Assembly: GCF_022965805.1 (NCBI RefSeq)
Contig: NW_027331399.1
Location: 99,192-163,191 of the forward strand
Origin: Primulina eburnea
Taxonomy: Eukaryota > Streptophyta > Magnoliopsida > Lamiales > Gesneriaceae
Length of the DNA stretch: 64,000 nt
Reading direction: 5' to 3'
The notes below the pieces were generated by a model that saw only the letters and a list, made by a program, of their open reading frames with translations, had not been told where the DNA came from and ran no database searches. The position numbers and the translations under genes were made by a program. The stretch's first letter is position 1; the number at the start of each line of letters is the position of its first letter. This document shows positions 44,011-54,865 of this stretch, one piece after another.

Positions 44011-46001
44011 TGAAAGTGGATCGGTTACGGTGCCCGGAACAGCAATGGAAGTTTGAAAAACATGTTTTACCGAGAAAAACCGAGCACCACAAGTATATTG
44101 TGTAGCAAATAACAAAACATACAAAAATGTCATACATAGTGTGTTTATAATTTCTTACCTATCATTCACAAGGATTGATGTTTTTGGCTCCAACTAAGTT
44201 GTAAACAACTTAGCTCTTGAGAGTAGACAATCTACAAGCTGTCCAAGAGCACTCCTTGCTCAAATCACTTCAAATTAGGTCCACCACCAACAAGGAACAT
44301 TCCCTCTAATTTTGTAGTATAAAAATTAGAGGATTTTTCTTTGAGAAGATTATGCTATCATCAACAAATTGAAGAAGCAAAAAATGAAGAATAATGGATA
44401 GAATTTTCGGCCACTTGGGATACAAGGATGAGAGAAGAAAACTTTTTTGGTGCTTGAAAAAGTAGAAAAGTGCATGTGCATGAAATGTCTTGTTTATTGA
44501 AAAATTTGCCTCCAACCCTTCTCCTCCCAAGCATGCAATTTATTTGGGCTTGTAACAATTACAAAGCCCATGGAATTTTATTTAAATATCTCAAACACAT
44601 TTGAGACCAATTAAACTTTGCTTGAATTTACTCAAGTCCACTAGTTGAATAATTATTTCCAATTGGGCTTTAAAAGACCCAATATTATTTAATTAATTCA
44701 GCACTTGAAATAATTTAATTATTTGGACTCTACTATGTCCAGTAGTGTTTAATTAATTCAATACTTGAATTAATTTAATTTAGTCCATAATAATGTTTAT
44801 GAAAATCACAATTTTCAAATACATTATTTATTTGAGCCATATTTTAAATTAGGAACACTTCCATGAATTAAAAGTTACATTCCCCATAATCCTCTTATGG
44901 AATTCATACTTCTATTTTTCTTTGCGCTTATAAACTTCTTTATAAGCCGTTCAGCACATTAAACCATTTTTCTTCTCATCGGGATCTAGAAAGTTAGCAC
45001 TTGTGCGAACCTCAATGTTTCAATGATACAACTAGCAGTGTGTTCACGTCTCAATGTGATTCTGGACTAAACATGTCCTTATTCGAGCATACCCCAGTTG
45101 CTCCATTCTTAATTATCAACTCCTTGATAATAAGAATGTCAGAACAAAGTCTGATACTACCCAACCAATCATGTTAAACGCCTAGCAGCATCGTTTACAT
45201 GATTCCCTATGTATCAAATGATAGTGCCTGCAAGAACCAATCCATTATGGTTAAGGTACAGTATGATCCATTCATCTCATATATCCCGAACGATTCGACA
45301 ACTATTGTTATATTAAAACCAACACTCTGAGAAAAGTTTTCAAACTACATACACATAAGATCACATAGGATATCCATACCCGAAGGTAAGCGGTGAATCC
45401 CTAATTACAATGCATAGACTCCTATATGTTTCGACAAAACACCCAACCTTGACACCTGATGACTCCATATAAGTCGATAAACAAGTCAAAGTGCAATGCT
45501 AGTATATGGTCACAATGTTGTCCCGGGTCATAAGGACTAATGGTGTACAACCATAAACTAGGACGTTTCCACTCGATAAGTGAGAACCACTTGGAAAGTC
45601 CTTTATGGAGGGTTGTCCAGTGCACTCTACAAGTAGCACTTATCTGCATGCTCGGACATCACAATGTCTCTTACCAATGAAACACGGTACTCACATCGCA
45701 GATACTAGTCTCAAACTCGAACAGTCTTTATCCTTCTTAGCGGCAGCTGAATCGACTAGGAATTGTGTTGAATATATAGTATTGCAATTATGAGTTTCAT
45801 TATACTCATCATATGAGCAACTCATATTCTTTCTACTATTTGTATATTCAAGGACTTTATCTATGCAACTAGCATGAGTATACAGATAAAGATGTGTCAA
45901 AACAATAATTTCAAATATAATTAAAATAAATATTGTTTATACATAGAGTTTCAATGTGAATCATCGGCCAACACTTGGCTCGACGGGGACCTACTCTAAT
46001 A
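44011..46001 (-). repeat. Cop-2 solo LTR (copia), reverse strand
   Basis: 1991 bp between exact GCTGA copies (44006-44010 and 46002-46006). In plus orientation it starts TGAAAGTGGATCGG and ends CTCTAATA; CTCTAACA would be canonical, so the terminus has one transition. AT-rich, with short TTTAATTAATTCA repeats near 44690-44760. No coding region; short reading frames within it are not supported. Confidence 0.85.
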
Positions 46002-46006
46002 GCTGA

Positions 46007-47984
46007 AGCAGAGATTGACTTCAGCACAAGTTCTAGCTATTCCATCAGGGCAAAGAGAGTTTGTGCTTTTTACAGATGCTTCAAAGCTCGGTTTGGCACA
46101 GTTTTGATGCAGCACAAACGAGGTTATAGCCTACGCGTCTAGACAATTGAAGTTCCATGAGAAGAATTATCTAACTCATAACCTCGTGCTAGTGGCAATA
46201 GTATTCGCCTTGAAGATATAGAGGCATTATCTGTACGGAGAGAAGTGCATGATTTTTTTCACCAAATACACAAGAGTCTGAATTACTTCTTCATTTAGAA
46301 AGAGCTGAATATGAGGCAGCGGAGATGGCTAGAGTTAGTGAAGGATTATGACTGCGACATTAACTACCATCCGGTAAGGCTAAAGTGGTCGCAGATGCCC
46401 TAAGCCGAAAGAATGCAGCAATCAATCAGTTGTCGGTGTAGAGGCCGCTGCAGGCAGAGATTCAAAGGTTCGTGCTTGCGATTTATGCCAATGGTGATGC
46501 CCCTAGTCTTTCTATCCTAACAGTGCAGTCGACACTGAGGGGCATGAGTCGAGCAGGGCAGACTTCTGACGAGCAGTTACAGATATGGAGACAGAGGGAT
46601 GAGTCTAAGGGCCTGAGATTGTATATAGTTGAGGACGACATAATCAGATATCGTGACCTACTATGTGTTCCTAGCAGTGATTCCCTGAGAGCAGATACAA
46701 TGAGTGAGTCCCACAAAACCCCGTACTCCATTCATCTATGAAGTACGAAGATGTATAAAGATCTGCAGTCTCTATATTGGTGGACGGGCATGAAGCGAGA
46801 TATCTTCCATTTCATGTCTGAGTGTTTGACGTGTCAGCAGGTTAAGGCCAAACATCAGAGATTGCAGGAAAGCTGAGACCACTACCTACTCTCGAGTGGA
46901 AATGGGAGAACATTACCATGGACTTTGTGACAGGGCTACCGAGGACAACTGGAGGATATAAGGCCATTTGGGTGATACTCGATCGACTCACTAAGTCAGC
47001 ACACTTTCTACTTATCAAGAAGACTTTCACAATGACTCACTATGCAGATCTGTATATTAGGGAGATATTCAGACTACATGGGATCCCAATGTCTATCGTG
47101 TCAGACAGGGATTCGAGATTCACATCTGCGTTCTGGAAGAGTCTGGATCAGGCATTAGGTACTAAAATACTATTCAGTATTGTCTTCCATCTTCAGACCG
47201 ACGGATAATTAGAGAGGGTGATTCAGATATTGGAGGATCTACTCAAAGCTTGCATGATCTACTTCCAGGACAGTTGGGATCTGAAGTTACCTCTCGTGGA
47301 ATTCACGTACAACAACAGCTATCAGACATCCATCGATATTGCTCCATATGAGGCACTATACGAAAGGATGTATAGGTCACCCGTGTATTTGGATGAGATA
47401 GGAGAGAGAGCAAAGTTGGGTCCACTTTTTCATTCAGACTACAGAGTTAATGGCCAAGATCCAAGACATGATGAAGATCGCTCAGAGCCGATAGAAGAGT
47501 TATACATAACAACGAAGCAGGGATCTAGAGTTTGCAGTTGGCGATCATGTTTTTTTGAAGGTCGCACCGATTAAAGGTGTGATGAGATTCGGAAAAAAGG
47601 TGAAGCTCAGTCCTAGATTCATAAGACCATTAGAGATCCTCGAGAGAGTTGGGACACTAGCTTACAAAGTGGCATTACCGCCAAATCTGGCGAGACTTCA
47701 TAACGTGTTCCACGTCTTGATGCTGTGGAAGTACATTTTGAACCCTTTGCATGTGTTGAACTATGAGCCATTGTAGTTAACGCCTAACTTGTATTTCTAG
47801 GAAAGACCCACTAGAATTTTGGAGAGACATGAGAGGAGGCTCCGGAACAAGGTGATCCAGATGGTCAAGGTCAAGTGGCTAAATTATTCCGAGGAGGAGG
47901 CTATTTTGGAGACCAAGACCGAGCTGAGGAGTCACTAAGTTGATTTATTCGACACGCCTTAAATTTCGAGGACGAAATTCTTTA
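46007..47984 (+). pseudogene. Del-0 RNase H, integrase and chromodomain
   Basis: RNase H begins in the thumb (LTSAQVLAIPSGQREFVLFT, then DASKLG), passes [13 protein letters not shown] and [12 protein letters not shown], and ends near DALSRK (46400). Integrase follows: GDAPSLSILT linker, WWTGMKRDI, CLTCQQVKAK, MDFVTGLPRT, LDRLTKSAHF, VSDRDSRFTSAFW (both Asp present), a TAA at 47206-47208 where DGQSE is expected, then VIQILEDLLKACM and NSYQTSIDIAPYEAL. A frameshift near 47560 leads to VAPIKGVMRFGKKVKL and FIRPLEILERVGTLAYKVAL. The chromodomain end (RILERHERRLRNKVIQ, VKVKWLNYSEEEA) reaches ~47940. Many stops; long dead. Confidence 0.9.
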
Positions 47985-47998
47985 TACGGGGGGAGAAT
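47985..47998 (+). promoter_or_regulatory. Del-0 polypurine tract
   Basis: ACGGGGGGAGAAT directly before the LTR start TGTAAAG at 47999, preceded by TTTCGAGGACGAAATTC as in the Tek elements. Confidence 0.85.
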
Positions 47999-49490
47999 TG
48001 TAAAGTCTAGGAAATTCTAACTACGTAACTTGACTGCATGCAATCTAGGATTTTGCTAAAAATATGTGTTTAATTATTTTATTGTATGATTATTGCATGA
48101 ACATGTGTTTTATTAGTTTATTAAAGTTTCATGCATAAGGGCTTTCAGTAGTTTTTCGCGCTCAAACGAGGAACGGAGACCAGAGATAATTGAGGAAGAA
48201 TATATTTATTAAATGAGTATTTTGAATTACTTCATATATGGTGTATATAAGTGAGATTTTTTGAAGTTGGGCCTTGGTGGTGTATTTTTACTCGTCGGGT
48301 CATATTTTAAACCGATACATAAATTTTAGCAAGTTGGAGGACTTTTTGAGGGTTCGGACAATATTTTAAAAAACGTACCTAAACGAAATATTTTTTGAGA
48401 GCTTTTTTGGGCTCGATGGGACTAGTTTATTTCTTAATGGGCCTAAAACCTTTTAAACCTCATTATTTTTAAACTAAGGCCCACTAACACTTAGTATTAC
48501 ACCTAAACCCTACAATAAAAACCCTAAACCTAAATTTTATATGATGGTCGCCCCCTTCCTCATTCATCAGCAGCCATCTTCGAAATTCTCCTAGGTTTTC
48601 AAAAAAATAAAAAGCTCCTTCCCTGTCTCTCCAGCGCAAGTTCTACGCATTGGTATCGAAGTTCTTCAGAGTTTATATGCAAATTCACGCCGTGAATCTT
48701 TTTTTTCTCTTCATTCACGCTATTTTATGCTGATGTGTGTGTGTGTGTGTGTTTGCATGAGTAATGCATAGATTTTTATGTTGCATCGATTTTTAACGAA
48801 ATATGCACACACGTTTACATGTAACTCACGCTTTTGTTGTCCTTGTTTAAGGGGATACTGATTTGAGATGCTATGGGTGTTTATATGTTGAGAGTGAAGG
48901 TTTCGAGGTGCTGGAGTCACGAGATGGTCGAGTCTTGGTGAGGGCTGATCGAACCTAAGGTATGCACGTGACGTATGGGACTAGTTCGGGCTTTGGGAGG
49001 AATAGCGGCTGTTGGGGAGTTGAACAGAGCCATGGTGCAGATCCTAAGGGGTCTGAGACGTTGTCCAAGATGGCTCAATCATGGCTGGCCTCAACCTAGG
49101 AGTTGGTCGAGGCGCATTAGTCGAGTAGGATCGGGATATGGCTTGTTTTTGGGTAACTCACGTAGGGCCGAGCGCATGGAGCTATAGGCGTAGCTAGGGT
49201 TGTTCCAGTAAGTCTTCCACAATCTGATCTTGGTCTTAGGTGGCGTTGGTTCAAGTCCGGTTCGAGTTGGTTAGGTCTAGGATCAAATTATGGAGGGCTT
49301 GGTGCATTAGGGTTGTAAAGGAATCTAGGTGTAAAAAATTCCAGAGGGTAGGTGTAAGGCCCGAGATGTTATTACAGTAATTTGAGATTAATCTGAAATG
49401 ATTATAGACAGAACGGATTAGCTGGAGAAAAGTAATGCCAAGATTTTAAGTTGATAAAATGAGATTGTGTAAGAGGGCATGCGAAGCGAG

Positions 49491-49701
49491 ACCGCACCTG
49501 CAGTTGAAGAAGGACCGCACCCGCGGTCGATATTAATGAAATTGTGAAGAGGAGGCCGAAGCCTCACCGCACCCGCGGTGTTAATAGGGACCGCCCCCGC
49601 GGTCTTGACATGTACCGCACCCGCGGTCATGCAATTTCAGAATAGATAAGATTGTCGAACCATGAGCGCACCCGCGGTCTTACACCTACCGCACCCGCGG
49701 T
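49491..49701 (+). repeat. GC-rich hairpin array (ACCGC-ACCC-GCGGT) in Tek-3 U3
   Basis: Seven copies: 49491 (decayed, ACCGCACCTGCAGT), 49514, 49566, 49590 (loop CCCC), 49614, 49666 (GCGC start) and 49688. The outer flanking pair is G-C at 49513/49528 and 49589/49604 and C-G at 49565/49580. It ends ~50 bp before the TATA box, as in Tek-2. Repeated at 55004-55214 in the 3' LTR. Confidence 0.9.
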
Positions 49702-50390
49702 GCGACGTGTTGTGCGAAAATGAGGACACCTCATGACATGCATGCACTGATATATATAGATGATAATTCCTTCGAAAATCATTCAGCAGAAATTGAAAAG
49801 GGTCTGAAGAAGAAAGGAGAAATCCTTACGCCTTTTTCGAGAAATCCGTCCGTCTGATTTTGAATCCGACTTCGATATCGAGTTCCTAGCGACGTAGGCT
49901 ACAACTGGACGTAAGTTTTACTACGTTTTGACATGCTTTGAAATTATGGTATTGTCAGAATTGAATGGAACTCATATATGTTGTTCTTGACATGTTAGAC
50001 AGCGTAGAATCGAAGTCAGATTAAGAAACGGACTGAATATGAACTTGTTATGATATCAGAATAAGATTGAATAAGAATTGATATCCAGTATTGATTGAGT
50101 GGTGTATTGATACTATACTCCTCGATATTGTTCTTGTCAGATCGATATTGACAGGTTTTGAGTTCGAGACTTCGACAGAGTCAGAGTATCAGAAAGAAAG
50201 GTATAAATTAATGTTGTGTTGGGACTGCACAACTCGAGGAAGGTTTGACTCGAGTTTCCCTAAATCACATACTTTGATTCTTGTAATTGATGAGATTGAT
50301 GATTGTAGTCTATTGATTTATAGCCACTGCATGTAATGACTGCTGACTCGCTAGTCATTGACTGATTTGCTTAGATAGTGACTGTATGTA

Positions 50391-50690
50391 TTGATTACTG
50401 AGTCGTTGAGTCACCGGCTGATTCGTCGGGTTATTGACTGATTCGTCTTAGTAGAGGCTGATTCGCCTAGTCACCGGCTGATTCGTCGGGTTATTGACTG
50501 ATTCGTCTTATTATAGGCTGATTCGCCTAGTCAAGGGCTGATTCGTCGGGTTATAGACTGATTCGTCTAAACTTAAGCTGATTCGCTTAATTACAGGCTG
50601 ATTCGTCTGGTTATTGGCTGATTCGCCTAAGTACTGGCTGATTCGTCAGGTTATTGACTGAGTCGTCAATTCTGTGGCTGATTCGCCCAG
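50391..50690 (+). repeat. 20-bp-period mini-hairpin array in Tek-3 LTR
   Basis: Fifteen units in strict 20-bp register, each with CTGATTCG (CTGAGTCG in two). The bases on either side of a constant 6-nt TGATTC pair with each other: for example AAGC/GCTT, TAGAC/GTCTA, ATTGAC/GTCAAT, CTGGC/GTCAG, ATAGGC/GCCTA. More decayed units may precede it from 50341. It lies downstream of the TATA box, so it should be transcribed. The identical register recurs at 55904-56203. Confidence 0.92.
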
Positions 50691-51400
50691 ACACTAATAT
50701 AAGAATTATATCGATGCCGTTTAGGGATTGATCCATTCCTATCGACTGAGATTCGATATAATACCTATATTCAGACATCGGGATCCCTAGGTTAGAGTTG
50801 AGTCGAGTCTGAGACGACGCGTCAGTGGAGTCGAGTCTGACATGACGTGTCGGTTGAGTTGAGTCTGATATGACATGTTGATTTACATTGTTTATGCCAT
50901 TCATGATTATTGAATGTTTGATGTGAATTTATGTTTCTGATTTGAGACATGTTATGAATACTTCTTATATATGCTTTCGTATATGCTTTTATATGACTGC
51001 ATGTTTACATTGTTTATACTGGGATATTTATATCTCACCGGAGTTATCCGGCTGTTGTCTTGTTTTGTATGTGTGCATGACAACAGGTGGGGCTGGATCA
51101 GGGTCAAGAAGAGGATGAGAGATGACGAGTTTAGCGTGGTGATTCCGGACTTGGTAGAGATAGGGTTAGACACATGATATTAGTTGTTAAACCCTAGTTG
51201 AATAAATGTATGTTGTACAGGACTTGTACTTTTATACTGAGATGTATGTTCATGTTTAATATGTAATTTGAGTAAATTACATTACGTTTCCGCTGGGTAT
51301 TTAAAAAAATAAAAAATTAAATTAGACCTTGTTTTATAATTGATTAATTAGTCCCAAATATGATTAAGAACTTGATTAGCGTCCGGGTCCCCACAACAGG

Positions 51401-51412
51401 TGGTATCAGAGC
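51401..51412 (+). promoter_or_regulatory. Tek-3 primer binding site (initiator tRNA-Met)
   Basis: TGGTATCAGAGC, five bases after the LTR end; gag ATG follows at 51683 after a ~270-bp leader. Confidence 0.92.
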
Positions 51413-51682
51413 TGTAGGTACCAGAACTGTAGATTCTTGAGATTGAGATAGAAGAGGCTAGTGAGCGGGGTAGATTGAGTTTTCTTTCCTTGCTTGTGAT
51501 TGCTAGCATGACTTACTGCTTTAAATAATACATGTTACTTGATTTATCTGATTTGATTTTGTAATATGTATTATTGGGAACGAATCTGAATTGATTCTCG
51601 ATCAGCAGTAAGATGATCGGAGGAGAGATTGAATTGAAACAGATGTGTTGGATTGGGTTACTAATCCTTTTGAGTTTCAGAT

Positions 51683-52792
51683 ATGCCTCCTAGACGAATC
51701 CCAGAACAGGGTAGTACATCGAATCCTCCAATGGATGTAACACCGACTCCAATGGAAACCTTGCTGAAGAGGTTTCAGTCATTCAAACCACCCACTCTGA
51801 AAGGTACTGAGACATCAGTCGAGTGTGAGAGTTGGTTAGGAAGCATTGAGTTGCTGTTTGATTCACTGGAGTACAGTGATGAGCGCCGGATTAAATTGAT
51901 TGGGCACCAGTTGCTGGATGTTGCACAAAGCTGGTGGGTTACAATGAAGAGGGCCTTGGAGCAACGAGGTACGATTATTACTTGGGATGTATTTAAAACT
52001 GAATTTTATCAGAGATTTTTCCCAATATCGTACAGAAAGGACAAGGGGGCGGAGTTTGCCAATTTGAGACAGGGTCAGCTGAACATTGAAGAATATGTGA
52101 CCAAGTTCTCTACCTTGTTGAAGTTTGCTCCACATGTGTCCGAAAATGACGAAGCCGTTGCCGATCAGTTCATCAATGGCTTGAATCCCGATATTTTTAC
52201 ATTGGTGAACACAGGGCGACCCAATAACTTTGCTGATGCCATGAATAGAGCAAAGGGCGCTGAAGCAGGCCTGATAAGGCAGAGAGGAGCTGAATTTGTT
52301 CCTCCAGTGTCGAGACCACAGCAACCACTTCCCCGATTCGAGAGTGGTAGTAGCAGTGGTGGAACGAAAGATTTTCTGAAAGCTAGAGGAAAGCAATTTA
52401 AGAAGTCTGGCGGCAGTTCTTCTAGCTCTAGTGGTTCTCAGCAGAGTTATACGGGAGTGTACTGCGGAAATTGTGGAGGGAGACATTCCACTGAACAATG
52501 CCACGGAGTACTTGGTAGCTGCCACTTCTGCCAGCAACAGGGACATTTTTCTAGAGTGTGTCCACAGAGGGGTTCCCAAAGATCCCAGGGAACCGAAGCA
52601 TCTGGATCAGCGGCCCAGTGGAGTAGACGATCAGCTGCCGTTCCTTCATTTCAGCCAGCACCATCTCAGTCACAGCAGAGGCCAGGAGGAAGCCAGACAG
52701 TGGGCCAGCCTCCTAGACAGCAGGCCAGAGTATTTGCTTTGACCGAGGAGCAGGCTCAGGAAGCACCAGATGATGATGTTGCAGGTAACTGA
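51683..52792 (+). CDS. Tek-3 Gag, intact
   Basis: Uninterrupted 369-residue frame, the only complete retroelement protein in the window. MPPRRIPEQGSTSNPPMDVT start; capsid-like domain at residues ~50-155 (ESWLGSIELLFDSLEY, FYQRFFPISYRKDKGAEFAN, GLNPDIFTLVNTGRPNNFAD); serine/glycine linker ~225-250; two zinc knuckles at residues ~261-273 (CGNCGGRHSTEQC) and 280-293 (CHFCQQQGHFSRVC); Q/P-rich tail ending [15 protein letters not shown]. It would assemble particles and bind the element RNA. The stop falls exactly at the gag-protease border, where Tek-1 and Tek-2 read on into pol, so Gag is uncoupled from pol. The ATG is the first after the PBS in this frame and matches Tek-1. Confidence 0.93.
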   Translation: MPPRRIPEQGSTSNPPMDVTPTPMETLLKRFQSFKPPTLKGTETSVECESWLGSIELLFDSLEYSDERRIKLIGHQLLDVAQSWWVTMKRALEQRGTIITWDVFKTEFYQRFFPISYRKDKGAEFANLRQGQLNIEEYVTKFSTLLKFAPHVSENDEAVADQFINGLNPDIFTLVNTGRPNNFADAMNRAKGAEAGLIRQRGAEFVPPVSRPQQPLPRFESGSSSGGTKDFLKARGKQFKKSGGSSSSSSGSQQSYTGVYCGNCGGRHSTEQCHGVLGSCHFCQQQGHFSRVCPQRGSQRSQGTEASGSAAQWSRRSAAVPSFQPAPSQSQQRPGGSQTVGQPPRQQARVFALTEEQAQEAPDDDVAGN

Positions 52793-54840
52793 TTTGTTTG
52801 ATTATCCTGCATATGTATTGAGGGATATCGGTGCTTCACATGCTTTTAGTTCTGAGAGATTTGCATTGATGCATGCATTATCTGTTGAGTCTTTATTTAC
52901 TGTAGTAGTGTTTCTTTCCTTGAGAAAAGATCTTGTATCAGTGATTTCTGTTAGATCTTGTATACTACAGTAGGATGAGAATGAGATCGAGTTAGATTGT
53001 GTGGTAGATGGTATTGTACTGGTGTTCTATGATTTTAGAACTGCATTACTGATATTGATATGCTGATCAAGTACATAGCTACCATAGATTAATTCCAGAA
53101 GATGGTGAGAATTAAACCTGAGATGATCAAGAAATGAATATTGTACGATAAGAATTCTAGACTGAGAATTCCTTTGATATTCGTACTAGCTATGACTCGA
53201 TTATTACAGAAAGGAGCAGAGTGACTGCTTATGTATTCAGTTGATTTACTGAAGTTGAGTCTATCATAGGCTGATTTACCAATGATAAGAAAGTTCTTGA
53301 TGTTTTCCCAGATAAGATTTCAGACCTAATTTCAATCAGAGAGATTGATTTTAGTCTTGAACTGATATGAGAACCTGTTGATATAGTACATCCTGGTTGA
53401 GACAGATTGCATTCAGGATGTGTTATATCTGAAGATGATATATTCGTTGATTTTCACGGAATTAAACCGTGATTAGTCAGCTGAGGTTGACATCAGTATT
53501 AGACAGTTGCGGTTTATGAGTTTAATATGTTTTGAATTCTGATTGAATATTGATGTTATTCTGAATATGTGCTTGAGATAGATTATAGACAATGGAGATT
53601 ATATTGTACAGTCCGAACCAGAGTTGATTTCGAATCGATAGCAGTTTAAAAAGCTGATTAGAATATTTAGAACTCAATATCGATAGTCAGAACAGAGTGT
53701 CGATCAGAGTAACAGATACGTGATTTTGTATTTTGTATGAGATTGATTATTCTGTGATGTCAGATGTGTCAGAATTGTACAGCAAAGATTGATAGTGATA
53801 GTCAGAGCCGAATACCAGGTAGGTATTTCCTCTTTACTTTATGTTATTAACTGATTTGTGTATATCAAATAGTTCGAATCAGAAAGAACAGATATTGTTA
53901 GAAGCTTACAGTCATGGATTCAGTGTTCAGTCTGATGACTGAGACTGTATTATATTCGAACAGATAGTGGTGATATAGACAGATGAGATCAGTTATAACA
54001 GAATTGTATTGAAATGTTGGCAGAAATTGTACTGATATGTCTAAATTGCTAACAGAAAAGATAGAAAGATAGAAATCAGAAGATTATTACAGATTTTGTA
54101 TAGTTCTGAATGGAAATGGGAGTACATTTCTATGGCTTTCGTAATGAAATTACCGCCTTTTCTTTAGATTATGATATGATATGATTATGATTGACAGATT
54201 ATTCAATCTATATCTATCAGTTGTACCAGATTACGTACAAACAGAACCAGATGACATAGATCAATGTCAAAGAAATAGTCAGATTGACGAGAATGCAAGA
54301 ATTAGATGATATCAGATTGTGATTTTGACGGAGTTGTACTTGTGATAGATTATATCATAAGCTCTCTTGTGCAGATTTATTACAGATTGACAGATAGTCA
54401 GAGTATATTATCAGATATTGACAGATAAATGTAGAGCTTTGGTACTGGATGTTAGTACTAGTTAATATAGATTATTGTCATGACATGATTGATTGTATGA
54501 CTGTAGCTATCAAGATAGTTCAGAATGAACAGATTTAAGAAACCAACGTTGGATAATAACGATTGATAATTGAAGATGAAGATTGATTACGTTCTCGATT
54601 GGGATAAACAGATAGGATAACAACTACAGATGGTATTGTTTTGTTATAGATTGCAGATTGGCATATACGGATGATGTATAGCCAATGTTGCGAGATTTAC
54701 TTTATCAGAGCTAGTTGTAGAGATAGAATTTGATATGAGATTGAAATTTCAGAACAGATTCATTGAGATGAGTTTTTAATTTAAACTCTGTATACATTTC
54801 TTCTGATAATCTGAATTGATTACTTGCGAGTTCGAGGACG
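52793..54840 (+). pseudogene. Tek-3 pol relic, collinear but lacking RT and RNase H
   Basis: Decayed matches to Tek-1 pol appear in order: protease (YPAYVLRDIGASHAFSSERF, 52800-52860), its C-terminal part (53000-53240), the protease-RT linker (53230-53370), then the post-RNase H linker (53575-53720, like [16 protein letters not shown]), integrase finger and start (54040-54170, like [11 protein letters not shown]), and integrase core traces (54430-54480). RT and RNase H are absent between ~53400 and ~53560. Stops and indels in every frame. Decay is far beyond that seen in the flanking LTRs or gag. Confidence 0.82.
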
Positions 54841-54851
54841 AACTCAGATCT

Positions 54852-54865
54852 AAGAGGGGGAGAAA
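54852..54865 (+). promoter_or_regulatory. Tek-3 polypurine tract
   Basis: AAGAGGGGGAGAAA just before the 3' LTR, preceded by GTTCGAGGACGAACTC. Preserved despite the loss of pol, as expected if the element still replicates with borrowed RT. Confidence 0.88.

Larger units (their letters stand above)
42665..44262 (+). repeat. 799-bp tandem duplication of a chimeric TE block
   Basis: Two diverged copies (about 42665-43463 and 43464-44262) each contain, in order, the last ~85 bp of the Cop-1 LTR, ~460 bp of Del-0 RT and the first ~250 bp of the inverted Cop-2 LTR. Offsets are constant (800, 799, 799, 798 bp at four landmarks). By eye the RT parts differ at roughly one base in six. Both share the same internal loss after GFSS, so the duplication followed that deletion and both LTR insertions. 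Confidence 0.85.
49353..51395 (+). repeat. Tek-3 5' LTR
   Basis: 2043 bp, TGTAAGGCCCG to CCCCACA. In order it holds the GC hairpin array (49491-49701), a TATA box (TATATATAG, 49750-49759), the 20-bp mini-hairpin array (50391-50690), and the conserved pair CCGGA-GTTA-TCCGG (51038-51051) and CTGTTGTC/GACAACAG (51052-51059 with 51079-51086). Confidence 0.93.

Noticed and set aside
44306..45900. Several short frames in the Cop-2 LTR
   Set aside because: All lie in a solo LTR defined by an exact target duplication; none has a recognisable domain.
50091..50336. Short frames repeated in both Tek-3 LTRs (also 50971-51177, 55605-55850, 56485-56691)
   Set aside because: Duplicated by the LTRs, without recognisable protein features; one overlaps the conserved RNA hairpins.
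50391..50690. CRISPR-like array
   Set aside because: Period of 20 bp leaves no unique spacers, the context is a plant LTR, and a second copy lies in the other LTR.
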